Positions 23,476 through 36,236 of a DNA stretch of 64,000 nucleotides are shown in pieces. Position 1 is the stretch's first letter. Each line of letters begins with the position of its first letter. Below the pieces are notes generated by a model. The model was not told where the DNA came from. It ran no database searches and saw only the letters and a program-made list of their open reading frames with translations. The stretch is from Ascochyta rabiei (Eukaryota > Ascomycota > Dothideomycetes > Pleosporales > Didymellaceae): contig NC_082408.1 of the NCBI RefSeq assembly GCF_004011695.2, positions 2,512,641 to 2,576,640 on the forward strand, read 5' to 3'. The translations under genes were made by a program, and so were the position numbers.

Positions 23476-26400
23476 CTTTAAGTAGCTAATAGAGAATAAA
23501 TGCTAGACAAACTGCTAATTATGTTTAAAGTAATAGCAGCACCCTTACAGATACAGGGGCACTATAAGAAAATAAACAAAGAAGTTTTTATAAAGGCTAT
23601 ACACAATATTATATAAGGACTTTCCTAGTTATAAAAGTATAACCTAAAGATAGACTAGGTATAAGAAAGACTTTTATTAGAAGGATATAAATGCAGTACT
23701 AATATATCTACGCCTACGCAGCGCACGCAGTAGCTAGTAAATAAGAAAGAGATTAATAATGTCTCTTTAAAATATAAGACGTGCTAAGATAGAGTAGTTA
23801 ACTCTGTAAATGCTAAGCGCTCTACAGATTACAAAATAAAAGTTTAGGAGGAGAGGAGTATACCTTCTGCTATCTCTAACGTGTACAGATAGTACGTAGA
23901 GATATTTAAAGAAGAGCTTATAGTAAAAGCCCTGCCTAAGCATAAACCCTAGGATTACAAGATTAAACTCTAGAAAGGAAAGACACTAACTTTTAGGCTA
24001 TTATATTAGTTATTAGAAAAGGAACTTAAAGTACTTTGTAAGTACATTAAGGAGAACCTTAAGAAGGGATTTATTAGAAGATTAGAATTACCTGCAGGGT
24101 ACCTAACTATGTTTGTTCCTAAGAAGGATAGCAATCTATAACCTTACATTAAATTTAAGAAGCTTAATAAAATTACTATTAAAAACTGCTACCTGCTTCT
24201 AAACATTACAGAGTTGTAGGAATAGCTAGTAGGAGCTTAGTACTTTATAGCATTAGACCTATAAGGCGCGTAAAACCTTATACGCATAAAGGAAGAAGAA
24301 GAATAGAAAACAGTATTTAGGACGCAATATAGACTCTACAAGTACCTAGTTATACTGTTTAGTCTAACAAACGCACTAGTAACATGCTAGGAGTTAATTA
24401 ATAACGTTCTAAGAGTATACCTTAATAGAACTGTAGTAGCATACCTAGACAATATCCTAGTTTACTTAAAGACACTAGAAGAGTACAAACAACACGTTAC
24501 AGAAGTGCTAGAATGCCTAAGGCAGGTAGACCTATAACTTAAACCTAAGAAGTGTAAATAGCATAAGGAGGAAGTTAAATTTTTAGGGTATATTGTAGGA
24601 CAACATAGAGTTAAGATTAGTCTAACAAAGGTAGAAGTAGTTAAGACTTAGTAGACGCTAAAAACATTTAAACAGATCTAGGAATTCTTAGGATTTGTTA
24701 ACTTTAACTCACGCTTTATGAAGGACTACTCTAAGATTGTAATCCTGCTAGCAAAGCTTATGCAGAAGGATACACTATTTAAGTAGGGATAAGAATAGAA
24801 TAATATTTTTAAGGCACTTAAATAAGCCTGTATTACACCTCCTATGTTAATTATATTTTGTTGTAGCAAACTAATACGCATAGAGACTAATGCCTTAGAT
24901 CTTGTATTAGGCGCATGTATTATATAAGAAAAGGATAGATTATAGCACCCTGTTACCTACTACTTATATAAGTTCTTAGGACCTAATGAACGCTATAATG
25001 TGTATAACAAAGAATTACTTATAATTATATTAGCCTTAGAACATTAGCAACTATACATAGAAAGCTGCTTAGAACTTACTATCTACACTAACTATAAGAA
25101 CCTAGTATACTTTACTACTACTAAGGTCTTAAATTAATAACAAGTACGTTAGTCTAAGATACTTAGATAATATAAATTTAAGATATTGTATACGCTAGGT
25201 AAAGACAATAGTAGAGCTAATGCGCTTAGCAGACAACATAACCTTACTAGAGAAAAAACAATAAACTAGTTTGTAGTACTAGGAATTAATAATTATAGGT
25301 TACTTAGACTATTACAACAACTAAATAATATAATGTAAATTAAAAACAAACAGCGTATTATATTAGACGTACTAGAGGAACTTTAGGACAAAATATAGCT
25401 AATTACTATAATAACCTGCTATATAGACACCCTGTAATTACACACACAATAGAACTTATTAAGTAATACTTCAAGTTTAGTAATATAAAGGACAAGGTTA
25501 GTAGATATATTAAGAACTGTGTTAACTGTTAGTAAAATAAACACAGTACACACGCAGAATATAGAGAAAAGTAGGTAATAAAGCTACCTACGGCACTATA
25601 GACGAATATTATAATAGACTTTATTACACAGCTACCTATCTTAAGAGACCCTGTAACTAGACACATTATAACTTAATCTTTGTTATAGTTAACAGATTTA
25701 CTAAGTACGCTAAGATAATACTGTTTTAATATAGTTATACTGCAGAGCAGCTTATATAAGTAATCCTAGATTAACATATAAGGTATTATAGTATACCTTA
25801 ATTAATTATTAGTAATTAAGACAAGCTCTTTATGTTAAATTATTAGACTACGCTCTTAGCAGCTATAGGTACCAAGAAGAAGCTTTTAACAGCCTATTAT
25901 CTGTAGACAGACAGATAGACTAAAAGAACAAATTAGACTATAGAAACACACCTACAAATTTACAGCAACTAGTAGTAAGATAACTAGGTTTTGCTGTTAC
26001 CTATAGCACAAATCGCATACAATAACAAATTATTAGAAGTAATAGAAGAATTACTGCTCTTCCTAAATTACAGAATACACTAAAATCTCTTTACTAGAAG
26101 TCTAGACACGCTAATTTAGACTAAATTAGTAATATTCTTAGTAGTTAGACTAAAAGAGGTGTATAAGAAAGTATAAGAAAATATTAGTAAGGCTTAAGAA
26201 TAAGCAATCTTATATGTTAACTAGAAAAGAAAAATAGGACTTTAGCTAAAAGAGGGGGATAAAGTCTATCTCCTTATAAAAAACCTTTGCATATAAAGAC
26301 TAACAAAAGAACTAGACTACCTTAAAGTTAGACCCTTTCTTATTTTAAAGCAGATAAGCCTAGATAACTATAGACTTAATCTGCTAAAAGATACAAAGAT

Positions 26401-26690
26401 CTATCTAGTGTTCCACATATTACTATTAGAACTAGCTAACTCTAGAACGCCTATCTAGAAGAACTTCTATTTCTAAGCTAATAGTAAAGACTAATAGGAA
26501 GTTAAAAAAATAATATAACACTAAAAGGAAGGTAGCTAGGATAAATATCTAGTAAAGTGGTTAGAATACCCTAACTTAAAATACACATAGGAACTAACTA
26601 CACACCTTACAAACTGCTAGCAGTTATTAAAGCAATTTAAAGAGACTAATTAGGCAGTGCCACATTGCTCTCCTAGTACTCTAAGGGATG
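23476..26690 (+). pseudogene. Gypsy G1 pol: reverse transcriptase, RNase H, integrase, chromodomain
   Basis: Plus-strand Ty3 pol. Reverse transcriptase spans about 23,940-24,560; its catalytic box reads A-Y-L-D-N-I-L-V-Y near 24,440, with the second D changed to N. Palm/thumb and RNase H regions follow, with F-L-G-Y/F-L-G-F motifs at about 24,580-24,700 and R-I-E-T-N-A near 24,880, where D-A-S is expected. Integrase is at about 25,400-26,150. A chromodomain-like end (K-W-L-E-Y-P-N-L-K-Y-T) lies at about 26,555-26,640. Dozens of TAG/TAA stops are present. The chromodomain places it in the chromovirus branch of Ty3 elements. Confidence 0.88.
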
Positions 26691-27277
26691 GCCTTTAAAG
26701 GCACCCTAGGTACTAGACAGCAACAAGAACTTATTAGGCGGATTAGTTAACTTAATAGTCCCTGCCTCTAACTGCTCCTGCTCTTCTATACCGCGCTCCT
26801 CTACTGCAATAGCCTCCTTAGTATAACAGTCTAATAAATCTATTTAATATTATAACTACTTCTTGCGCGTATAAGCTACATGCAAGTCCTCTATAGCCTT
26901 TTCTAATATTTAAAGTGCTTAAGTTGTGCTTTGTAACTCTCCTTTATACGCACACGCAATTTCTCTTTTTTAGACGTTAGCTAGGTAAACTTAGATTAAG
27001 TTACCTTTATGTTACAACGTTGCCTAAGGCAAACGCACTTACTCTACTTTCTAGATTAAATATAAACCTTACATATGCAGTTGTGCTTTATATAAGTTTT
27101 ATATTTTTGCACTATAATCTCTTTAAAGGAATTAATAAATTTATATAGACAATAACAGCAAGCTAAACGTAAGATAGTTAGTTGTTTTAGCATTATTAAA
27201 ACTACCTACTAATTAAGGACAGGCCCTTCGTTATATAAATAAGCTTAAGAGACTAAGCTAATACAGAAGAGGGATGG
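26691..27277. other. Gypsy G1 3' region with an antisense Glu-rich remnant and a polypurine tract
   Basis: After the pol stop the minus strand reads as a Glu/Gln-rich, coiled-coil-like segment (about 26,960-26,690) with several RIP stops. A purine run (AGAAGAGGGATGG) at 27,265-27,277 abuts the next LTR, as a polypurine tract should. I do not recognise the antisense frame; it may be a shadow. Confidence 0.45.
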
Positions 27278-27430
27278 TGTTACAATCTATAGAATATAGG
27301 GAGGATGTAAGCTAATTATAGTGTATAGGGCACAGTAAGTATAACAAGTTATTAGGCTTAGCGTAAGCAAACATAACAGCGTCTATACTTAGTAAGAGGC
27401 TAAGGATCACATAATATAATTAGGCTTAGC

Positions 27431-27537
27431 ATAATTAGTACAATTAGTAATTAGTATAATTAGTAATTAGTGTAATTAGTAATTAGTGTGATTAGTGATT
27501 AGTGTGATTAGTGATTAGTGTGATTAGACGATCCTTA
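27431..27537. repeat. 16-bp tandem repeat within the LTR
   Basis: Roughly six units of the form TGATTAGTGATTAGTG, drifting toward TAATTAGTAATTAGTG on the left. The drift is TG-to-TA, so the array shows a RIP gradient along itself. Confidence 0.8.
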
Positions 27538-27566
27538 ACACTAATTAGTCTACCTTACTACCACTA

Positions 27567-27582
27567 TTATTAAAGTATATAG
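27567..27582. repeat. LINE B target site duplication, left copy (other copy 33,693-33,708)
   Basis: The 16-base sequence TTATTAAAGTATATAG occurs exactly at 27,567-27,582 and again at 33,693-33,708, flanking LINE copy B. Identity of both copies shows RIP did not hit this AT-rich target, or that neither copy had CpA. Confidence 0.92.
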
Positions 27583-27829
27583 ATTAATTAATTAATAAGT
27601 TTAACGTCCTGTGTAAGTCTAAGACTATATAAGACGAGAGCAGTTAAGCTGCTCTGGTAGTTTAAGGAGCGTGGTTGTAAAAGGTAGTAAATATGGGTTC
27701 AGAGTCCTGTAGTGAGAGCCTGTGCTCTAGGGGGTTAACAGCATTTTTTAGGTGTCTGTTGTTTATTGTAGGTACCACTTGCAGGTGCCTATTCTGGTGT
27801 CTGAAATAAAAGCTAGAGTAGCTAGAATT

Positions 27830-30800
27830 CCCTAGGTTGCGTGGAGTAGTAGGTTTATTAAGAGTCGTTGTCCTTGTAGGTTGTCCTGCATTGTTTTTCT
27901 TGCTTGTTTGTATTCTTTATAGCTTAATAGAAGGTGTTAAGTTGTTTGTGTGTGGCTGCAGATACATCTGTTACTATCTACCTTCTATAGGTTATAGAGG
28001 TATGCTTTATTATATCTATGTCCTAGTTTTAGTTAGTAGTAGGCACTTGCTATCTCTTGTTTAGTATTTTTAGGTAGTTTAATCCTGTTTGTTGGTCCTA
28101 GCCAGTATTTTGCTGCGTAGGTGTCTGTTTTCCTTAGGATTACTTTAGCTCTGTAGGTAACTAGTTTGTGAATCTATTTGTCTTTTGTAATAGCTTTTAC
28201 TTAGATTCTAGTTATAGCAATGCTTGTAGCGTTAGAGGTAGAGCTCTTTTTTGTTGCTTCTTTTGCTAGAAGGTCTGCTTTCTCGTTTCCTGTAATGTCT
28301 TAGTGGCCAGGGGTCTATTTAAGGCTTATTGTGGCTCCTTTATCTTTAATAGTTTTAGCTGCCTTTATGCAGCGTATTTGCCAAGCTTGTCCAGGCTTGT
28401 TTAAAGGAGTTTTTAGTCTTAGGATGGCTGCCTAGTTGTCTGCAAAGACTTGGACGTTCTGTCCTGTAGTAGCTATAGTAGCTACAATTTCAAAGCCTCT
28501 TGTTATTCCTTCTAGTTCTCCGTTGCATACAATTTGGCCTTTACTAATGTTATAGTTTATAGTGTAGATTTCCTTAGGCTCTTAGTTGTAGTCTAGGGCT
28601 GTGATTCCTACTCCTATCCCTAGGCCTCCCTCTACAGAGGAAGCGTCTATGTAGATAGCTAGTAAATTACTTCCTACTTTCTGTAGCATCTGTGTTTTGT
28701 GTGCTTTTGCTTCTTCTTCTTTTAGTAGTTTTAAGATTTCTGTTTGGTATGCAATAGCCTTGTTCTAGAGGCAGAAGTAGAAGTCTTTTAGATTCTCTTC
28801 TCTTATGCTAGGTATAGCTTTTTCTATAGACTGTGTAATTTACATAAGCTGTGTAGGAGGTCCTACTCTTAGCCTAGTACAGTTAACCTCTCTTTACTCT
28901 GTGCTAGAGTCTAGGTCTGTGTTTTGTAGGGTGGATTTTAGCTGTGTTGTAGCAGTGTAGATAGGGTGGTTCTTTAGGAGCTTCCTTGCTCTAAAGGCGT
29001 ACTTTCTTATTGCAGTGTTTAGCCTTATTGTAGGAGGGGCTAGTGCTGCCTCTACCTCCTAGGGAATTATAGGTAAGGTTTAGAAGGTGCCTAAGATTTT
29101 TCTAAGTGCTAGGTTCTGTAGTCCTTGTAGTTGTTTTGCTATCCTAGCTTGTTGCTTCTAGAAGACTTGGTATCTATAGTCTGCTATGCTTATAACACAG
29201 GCTAGGTATATTTATTAGAGAGCAGTAGGTGTAAGGCTATTACTGCTGTTTGCTAGTCTGCACATTCTGTAGAAGGCGTTTCTTACTTAGCTAATCCTTA
29301 TAGCAGCATGCTCCTTATAGAAGAGCCTGTTGTTAAAGTAGATTCTTAGCCATTTAACAGTCTTTTTTGGTGTTATAGTAGACCTGTCTAGCAGGGTAAG
29401 AGTGTAGTTTTCTGCTTCTTAGCTTAAAGTAAAGTAGATAAGTTTAGTTTTTAGTGCATTAAACTGTATTACACAGCTAGATCCTTTTGTAAATAGGCTA
29501 GCTATATCTCTTTCTAGTAGGTAGATGTTTTTCTTTAGGCTAGTAGACAATACTGTAATAGCTAGGTCGTCTAGGTAGGACAGCAAGTAGTTTGTAATTA
29601 ATTAGAATAGAGGTCTGATATATATTAGGAACAGGATAGGTAAGACAGGGCTTTCTTATAGGATTCCAGCGTTTATATTACTAAATTCTTCTATTTCTCT
29701 ATTAAAAGACAGTTGTAGTTGGCGTCTAGAGAGGAAAGATTAGATCTAGGCTATTAGGCTGCAGGGTAGCTTTAGTTGTTGTAGGATAGTAAGTAGTTAG
29801 CCTAGTAAGACATGGTTAAAGGCTCCTTTAATGTCTAGGAACACTGTAGTTGTTGTACGCTTTAGTTTTCTTTATTCTTACACTTGGTTTAGCAGTAGTA
29901 TAGAGGCGTCTATAGCTGATTTTTGTACTCTTCTACCTAGTTATAAAGGGTGTAGTAGGGTAGTTGTTTTAGCTAGTGTGCTAAGCCGTTTATTAACTAG
30001 TCTTTCTGTAACTTTGCCTAGGCAGCTAAGAAGAGCAATTACCCTGTAGGCTTTAGGGGCTGTATAGTCTAGTTTGTTTAGCTTTTTTAGGATAACTCCT
30101 ATTACCCTTTTCTAGATTTAAGGGTGGTATCTATGGTTAAATAGTGTAGAGAACACATAGAAGAATATGTCTGTTTCTGCTTTATATACTGTAGTAATAA
30201 TCTCCTAGTTTATTATATCTAGTCCTAGGGAGCTACTTTAGATTTGTAAGGAGCAGGCGTGTTTTAGCTCTTCTTTAGTAAGGGGTAGCTATTTCTAGCT
30301 ACCTTCTTAGTAGGTCCTCCACTCTATAGGCTGAGAGGAAGGTGGTCTAGGGAAGAGAGTGTCTCTTAGTGCTGAGCACTTGCCTTAAAAGGAGTTCTCT
30401 ATTCCCCTAGGGCCTTGTATAGCAGGTATGCTTTAGTTACCTATAGTCCTAGTATAGGATAATGCCTTAAAGATTAATTTTATGTCCTCTTTTTCTAGGA
30501 ATTAATTCTAGTAGTTGCGTTTTACTACTTTTACTGTTTATAGGTAGTTGTTTCTAGTAATTAGGTAGTCCCTTTTCTATATGTATGTGGTTGTAGGGCT
30601 ATTAGCTAGTTCTCTCTGTAGGAGGCGTTGTTTGTTAAGCATGTTTGTCCTTAGTAGTTTTAGGTCTAGGTTCTACCAAGGTTTGCTCCTTACACTAGTA
30701 GAGCTTTGTAGGATTACAGTTTTAGCTGCGTTTGTTATTACTGTAGTAAGCTCCTTCCCTAATGCTTTAAGCTGCTTCTCTAGCTCTCTGTCCTCTCCTT

Positions 30801-31720
30801 AGATTAGGAGTAGAGAGGTGCTAGTAGAGTGTCTAGGGCTTAAAGTGTTTAGGGCAACGCTTTTTCCTAATTGCCTTGCTAGCTCCTTCCGAAATAGGTC
30901 CTAGTCTGCCTTCTTAGTGTTAAACTAGGGGGTAGGGTTGTTTAGGAGCTGTATTCTAGGCATAGTAATTGTAAATAGGATACCTAGGTAGTCTAAGCCT
31001 ATACCTGCTAGGGTTTGCTAGTCTTCTATCTAGTTTGTAAGCCTGTGTGTAGCAAAGGTAAGGTCTAGAACACTTTCCCTGCTTATGTTTAGCCTGTAGA
31101 AGGTGCCTGTACCAGGAGTGTTTAGTAGCTCTAGGTTTTACTCTTCTATCTAGGCAATAAAGCTACTGGCTTTTAGTGTTATAGTAGTTATAGTAGGGTC
31201 CCACTAAGGGTAGTAGGTGTTAAAGTCCCCTAGCAGGATTAAGTAGGCAGAGTTTAGCTATTTAGAAGCTTTCTTTCTACTGTTGTTGTTTCTTATGCGT
31301 TTGTTTAGTTGTATATATTATAGATTGTAAAGTTTAACCTAGACTACTAGACTGTAATAGCTAGAAAGTCTAGGTTAGGGTTTAAATCTGCTGTTAGGGT
31401 AATTTGTACTAGTGTTAAGCGTAGGACATAGGCTAGAACGCGTGGCCTTATGCTATAGTCCTGTAGTAGGGGTAGGATTTGTGTAAAGGAGGGGTGGTTT
31501 ACAGAGCGTGTGTCTAAGTAGTCTAAAGGTTGTTGTTAAGTAGGGGTAAGCTACAGTTCTTGTACTAAGACAAGGTCTATAGCAAGTTCTACTGTAAGTT
31601 ACAAGGCGCTCTCTATAGCTTATACGCTCTTGTTTAGATTTACTTATAGAATCCTTAGGTTATCTAGCATTCTAGGTGTGTTTGTGCGTTTATTATAGCC
31701 TTATAGGCTATATATTCAAT
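27830..31720 (-). pseudogene. LINE B ORF2: endonuclease, reverse transcriptase, RNase H
   Basis: Minus-strand frame with, in order, an exonuclease-endonuclease-phosphatase domain (L-L-G-D-F-N-T at 31,217-31,240, followed by a W-D), and a LINE reverse transcriptase with S-Y-L-D-D at 29,566-29,580. After a thumb region comes RNase H, marked by T-P-G-H and D-I-T-G-N-E-K-A-D at 28,273-28,310. The endonuclease would nick the target and the RT would copy the RNA there. Stops are mostly TAG and TAA at expected CAG, CAA and TGG codons. Long shadow frames on the plus strand within it are not genes. Confidence 0.87.
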
Positions 31721-33097
31721 TCTATCTGCTATATATGCTTCTTTATAGTTTATACACTTAGGTATAGTGAGTACGCAGGCTTTGCTAGTAGTACTACACA
31801 TATTACACTTATGTAGTGTTGTAGAGTGTTTATCTGCGTATATCTTATATATAGTGCTATTAAGGCACCTATTCTCTGTATGTCTAAATTGCTAACATTT
31901 TTAGCATTGTGTAGTAGAAGGTGTAGGAACAAACTTCTCTATTCTTATGCTAGCTTCTAGTAGGTATAGTCTATTGCGTATAGCTTATTGTACTTCTTTT
32001 TCTGTTATAAACGCTACACAGACAGATCCTAGTTGTTGCTTCTGTCTCCTTTTATAGCTTGTTAGCTAGAATAGGTTTCCTACTATTATTAGGCCTTTGT
32101 TAAAGGTAGTTATCTCTAACTTAAGCACCTCTAGGTCCTGGTTTGTTTCTAGATACGTGGGGATGTTGTGTAGGATTACTTTGTGCCATAGTTCTATTAA
32201 AAGGGCTTCCTTATAGGTAGTAACTAATTACTAGATTACTTAGTTTTTAAGCAGGTATTTTGCAGTAAAGTAGGGCGTTATAGTAAGAATAATGTTGTTC
32301 CTTCTACTTAGGCTAGTAGAAGTAATTATAGGGAGGCTTACTCCTTTATCTATAAAGGCCTTATTAAAAGTATTACGCATCTCTAGGGGGGCAAAAGAGG
32401 GTAGTTCTTGCTCTAGTGTAAGAACTAGTTAGCGTGCACTTAGAGAGTTCTTTATAATAGTAGGTTGCTTCTTCTTTATAACTGTTTGCTAGTCTGTGTT
32501 CTTAGGGAGGTTGGCTGAAGCTGCAGATGCGTATGAAGTAGGCTAAGTAGAAGGTTAAATAGTAGGAGTCTTAGTAGCTAGGGTAGGTTTCTAAAGGAGT
32601 TTTACTCTTGTTTTAATTAATTTAGACACTGTTTTAAGGTTAGATACTTAGGAGGCTAGGATAGAGAGGCCTTGTTTGTTTATCCTGTTGTTTTCTGTGT
32701 AGTCTTAAAAGATTTCTAGAAGGTCTAGGAGGTTTGATTGTTCCTTGTTTAAGGTAGCTAGGGAAGAAGACTGGATAACTATTGTCCTGGTAATAGATAG
32801 AGCTTCTTTTACTGTTTTAGCAATAGAAGCTTGGTTTATAGGCCTAGTAGCTATGTTAAATTAGAAAGGGGGAAGCCTAGGTGCTGTTGGAGTAGTAGGT
32901 CTACTAGCTGGTTGTTTAGAGGGAGCAGAGGGTAGAGGTAACGTTGTAGTTCTGTTGAATATACTAGGTTAGTGTATTTCTAGAGTAGATTGTAGGTGTA
33001 GTGTAGACAACAAGGGTATAGATATAGGTCTTAGGATTAGTATAGGCTGGTACATCTCTCCTAGAGGGGTTAGGGAGCTAGGGGGGCTTATTTCCAT
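31720..33097 (-). pseudogene. LINE B ORF1: gag-like protein with CCHC knuckles
   Basis: The frame starts at ATG 33,097 (M-E-I-S-P-P) with a Pro/Ser/Thr-rich N-terminus, then a coiled-coil-like Leu/Lys region near 32,650-32,750. It ends in cysteine knuckles at 31,912-31,750 (C-T-Q-C ... G/R-H-T-E-N-R-C, then C-x-x-C ... H-x-C). ORF1 proteins of this clade bind the element RNA. RIP stops interrupt it. Confidence 0.75.
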
Positions 33098-33720
33098 TGT
33101 CCCTGTGTTTGGAGATTAGTCTCTATTAGGTGGTAGTTCCGGTTCTATAGTCCTGGGTCCTAGGTCCTGGTCCTAGGTGGGGTTTTCCTTCTCTTTTTTA
33201 AGATAAAATAACTAAGAAATAACTAGAAGAGAGCTTGTTTTTGCACAGAAAGAGGTACCTAGTCTCTATCCGCTTTTTAGAGCTGAAAAACAAGGAAAAG
33301 GCAGTCTTAGCTCTACTATTCTTGCCTTTGTTCTATTCTTACTGGCCTAACTAGTAGACCTCTAGGAGTAGAAAGAAGGGGTTAAAAGCAGAAAGCTAAG
33401 GAAAGGCTTGTTGCTCTCTAGTAGGGATAGGATGTTTTGTTAGTTGTTGTGTTCTTTTTAGTAAGATCTTAGAAGATAAGATAAGATAAGGTTGTTGTTG
33501 TAGTGGAGGTCTGTGCTCTGCAAATCCGAAAAGTTTTGCAACAGATTAGGTTGGATAACTAGGCAGCGTGCAGCAACCAGACGCCTAGAGGCTCTAGGAA
33601 GCTTAGGATAGTATATCCTCGCTGGGTTAAGATAGATTCTAATGTTTTTCTGGTGTGCAGGGCCCTATGTCGAAATTTTGCTTTGTTGTGTGTTATTAAA
33701 GTATATAGTTAGTAGGAACA

Positions 33721-33935
33721 CAACCCTTATAGTTTGTGTTTAACTTTATTAATTAAGTTTATCTTTAGAATCTTAACCTGCGCTTAAACTAGATAGTCTA
33801 CTCTGTACTATTTAGTGCACCCTATCTTTACAAGCTTTGCTTAGTGAATAACCCTAACCAATCCACCAGTACTTATCCCCAAGAACCAATAGAATTAGTG
33901 CTTACGGTCTTTAACTAAAGTACGACTTTAACAGC
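33721..33935 (+). pseudogene. Gypsy gag leader fragment (G4)
   Basis: Matches the first about 215 bp of the G1 and G2 internal regions (after 18,884 and before 6,240). It is then cut off at about 33,935 where sequence switches to pogo fragment P8. This fragment keeps more CpA (for example ACCAATCCACCAGT) than G1. Confidence 0.8.
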
Positions 33936-34147
33936 ACTATAGGCGTTGTAGTAAGACTAGCTACAACACGCGTACCTGTACAGCAGAAATTATAGATACA
34001 GATAATAGCAACGCTTCTAAATAGTATATTAGGCTAGAGTAATTATTAGTGTAGTGTTGTAGTGCAGTAGTAATAGTCTGTAATAGTCGCGATGTTAGTA
34101 AGGGTGCGCTGCTTAGTAGGGATACGCTGCTTGGTGGTAAAACATGT
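33936..34147 (+). mobile_element. pogo fragment P8 (3' end and terminal repeat of a P7-family element)
   Basis: Reverse complement of the first 200 bp of P7 (39,956 onward): transposase C-terminal knuckle region, 3' untranslated part, and a terminal repeat ending ...AACATGT at 34,147 before a TA. No other part of the element is present. Confidence 0.75.
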
Positions 34148-34372
34148 TATACCTATATACCTACTTATAACTTCCTTTATTTAAGCTTTCTTTTCTATTT
34201 TAGAGCTAGTCTTAATATAGTAATTTTACTATTATAGCATTAAAAACTATTATAGTTAAATATATAGACTAAAGGGGTTTTTAATATACTATAGCTACTA
34301 ATACTAATAAACATAGAAAAGATTATAAAAAAAATTAAAAATTACTAAATAGTAATTACTAAATACTAATTA

Positions 34373-36234
34373 ACGTACTCTACAGATGGGCGGATTAAAC
34401 GGGTAAGAGGATTACTCTGCTAAGACCACACTAAACCTCTACCCTATTATAGCTTACATTAGCCTACTTTAGCCTTATATACAGTAGTACAGTATATAAT
34501 ATTATTTAGAGACATCTTCTACAGCTTTCTTATATATATATAAGTTATGTCTAATATTATAGCACTTTATACAGCGTCTTTAGGTTACTTCCCCTCCTTT
34601 AGCGCGTACTTGCTTCTTTGCCTTCTTACTATTACTACGCACCCTAATCTTAGTTAGAGTAGTTAAGTAAAGGCCTTCCTTAGCTTTAGGACCTCCTCCT
34701 CCTGTAACTACTTTCTTTTATTTAATTTGTATTGCATAGCAGCCTTATTTACTGTTTAAAGCCTAGTAATCTCCTTTTTAGCTAATACTAGCTTATACGC
34801 AATAATAGCTACGCCTTTAGTAAGCTTTTTAAAGGCCTTAACTATTACAGTTAGTAAGCTGCTTACATACCTTTAAATCCTCTCTTAAACTAGCGTTAAT
34901 TGCAATCCTAATTACAGGGTATTACTTAGGGTTTAGGACTGCTAGGGAGCATCTTCTACAGGAGGTAGTGGTAGGGTACGTAGGCAGACATTAAGACCTA
35001 TTATAACCTATTCTAGGTTAAAGGGGACTATTCTAGCGCCTTAAAAGCCTCCTTAGATATTGCTAGAAGTAAATTTCTCCTTCTAGGCGCCTATAAAGCA
35101 TAGTAGGAACTTAGTTTTAGTAATATAAGTAATATAGTTATATAAAAGATTCTTAGCTTAGCACCTATACGCCTTCTTTAGAGAGGTAAAACAGCCTATA
35201 TCTAGTAGCTGTAAGAGGTGTAATAAGTATAGAGGCATATACAGTGTAATAATCTTTGCTTTCTTATAGTATTATTAGAAGTTAAGGGAGTTATAGCTCT
35301 TATAGCTATTAATAAGGAGTAGCTAGTACACTCCTTAGGTGCGCGTCTTTGTATAGGCATTAAAGTGCTTTAACTAGTCTAGACTAAGCTTGTTAGTAGT
35401 CTATCTGTTCTTAGAGACTCTAATAACCCAATTATAGGGCAGATTGTCCTCTTTGTACTAGGCAGAGAGGTAGTTGTAGCCTTTAAAGATAATAAATAGT
35501 AGAATAGCCTACCCTATGCTATTAATGCCCTGTATAACTGTTGTCTACTTACAGTTACTCTACTACACTACCTTTAGCTATCCTTAACACTCTAAGCCTA
35601 TAATAACTACTTCTATTAATATCTAGCCTATTATAAAGCCTGTCTTATTAATATTGTATATATTATTGTCCTAGATACTATACTTAGCTTTAACATTTAC
35701 TATAAGCCTAAACTAGCCCCTAATAATCTCTAGATCCTTACAGAGGGCTCTCTTGTAGTTATACTTGCAATTAAACCTTACTTTAAGGTTAGGGCAGCAC
35801 TTAATAAACGTGTTAGGCTAGTTTATGCTAATATAGCCTATGTTATGCTTAGCACGTAAAGAATTAGCTATATTAGCTATAGCAGCTAGCTAAGAGGCAA
35901 ATCCTTATGTATCTAGCTTAAGGATATACTTAGTAATTACGTCCTCCTTAGTCTAGTCTATAATCTGTTAAACTAGCGTATAATTAGCTTATGTAGGTTA
36001 TCCTGTGTATTAAGTATATAGTGTGCTATAAGGTATGTTATATATAGCTACAGCGTGTTATAGGGTAAGAATTACGTCTTATTTAATTACCTAGAGCGCA
36101 AGCTATATTACAGCTTCTCTTAAGGGCGTAGATTAATGTTGTTGTTAAGGCATTGCGTGGTAAGGTGGAGGTTTAGTGTGGTCTTGGCAGAGTGATCCGC
36201 TCACCCGTTTGATCCGCTCACCTGTGGAGTACGT
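34373..36234 (-). mobile_element. Complete pogo/Fot1-like DNA transposon P6 (1,862 bp), same family as P2
   Basis: The ends start ACGTACTCTACAGATGGGCG (34,373) and close at 36,234, with TA duplications at 34,371-34,372 and 36,235-36,236. The right terminus keeps the P2 motif GGTGAGCGGATC twice; the left one is RIP-altered. The minus-strand transposase runs from ATG 36,153 to TAA at 34,502-34,504. It has many stops, and its length is not a multiple of three, so at least one indel is present, unlike P2 and P4. Confidence 0.9.
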
Positions 36235-36236
36235 TA

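Larger units (their letters stand above)
27583..33692 (-). mobile_element. LINE copy B, full length (about 6.1 kb, Tad1/I-like)
   Basis: Bounded by a 16-bp target duplication. From 33,692 down on the minus strand: a RIP-spared 5' UTR, ORF1, ORF2 and a 3' UTR (about 27,583-27,830) that ends in TTAATTAATT units, not poly-A. It is inserted near the 3' end of a gypsy LTR. It is clearly less mutated than copy A; for instance it keeps both Asp of the RT box. A C-terminal RNase H in ORF2 is a trait of the Tad1 and I clades. Confidence 0.92.
27278..33720 (+). mobile_element. Gypsy LTR (27,278-27,582 and 33,709-33,720), split by LINE copy B
   Basis: The LTR begins TGTTACAATCTATAG at 27,278, is broken by LINE B after 27,582, and ends TAGTAGGAACA at 33,720, followed at once by a gag leader. 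Ends match the G1/G2 LTR ends but the middle is different, including a 16-bp tandem repeat. It sits both behind G1's polypurine tract and in front of the gag fragment at 33,721. It may therefore be a shared LTR of two tandem elements or the 5' LTR of a separate element G4. Confidence 0.65.

Noticed and set aside
27837..30802. Several 60-75-codon plus-strand frames
   Set aside because: They lie antisense to the LINE ORF2, whose RT, RNase H and endonuclease motifs are on the minus strand.
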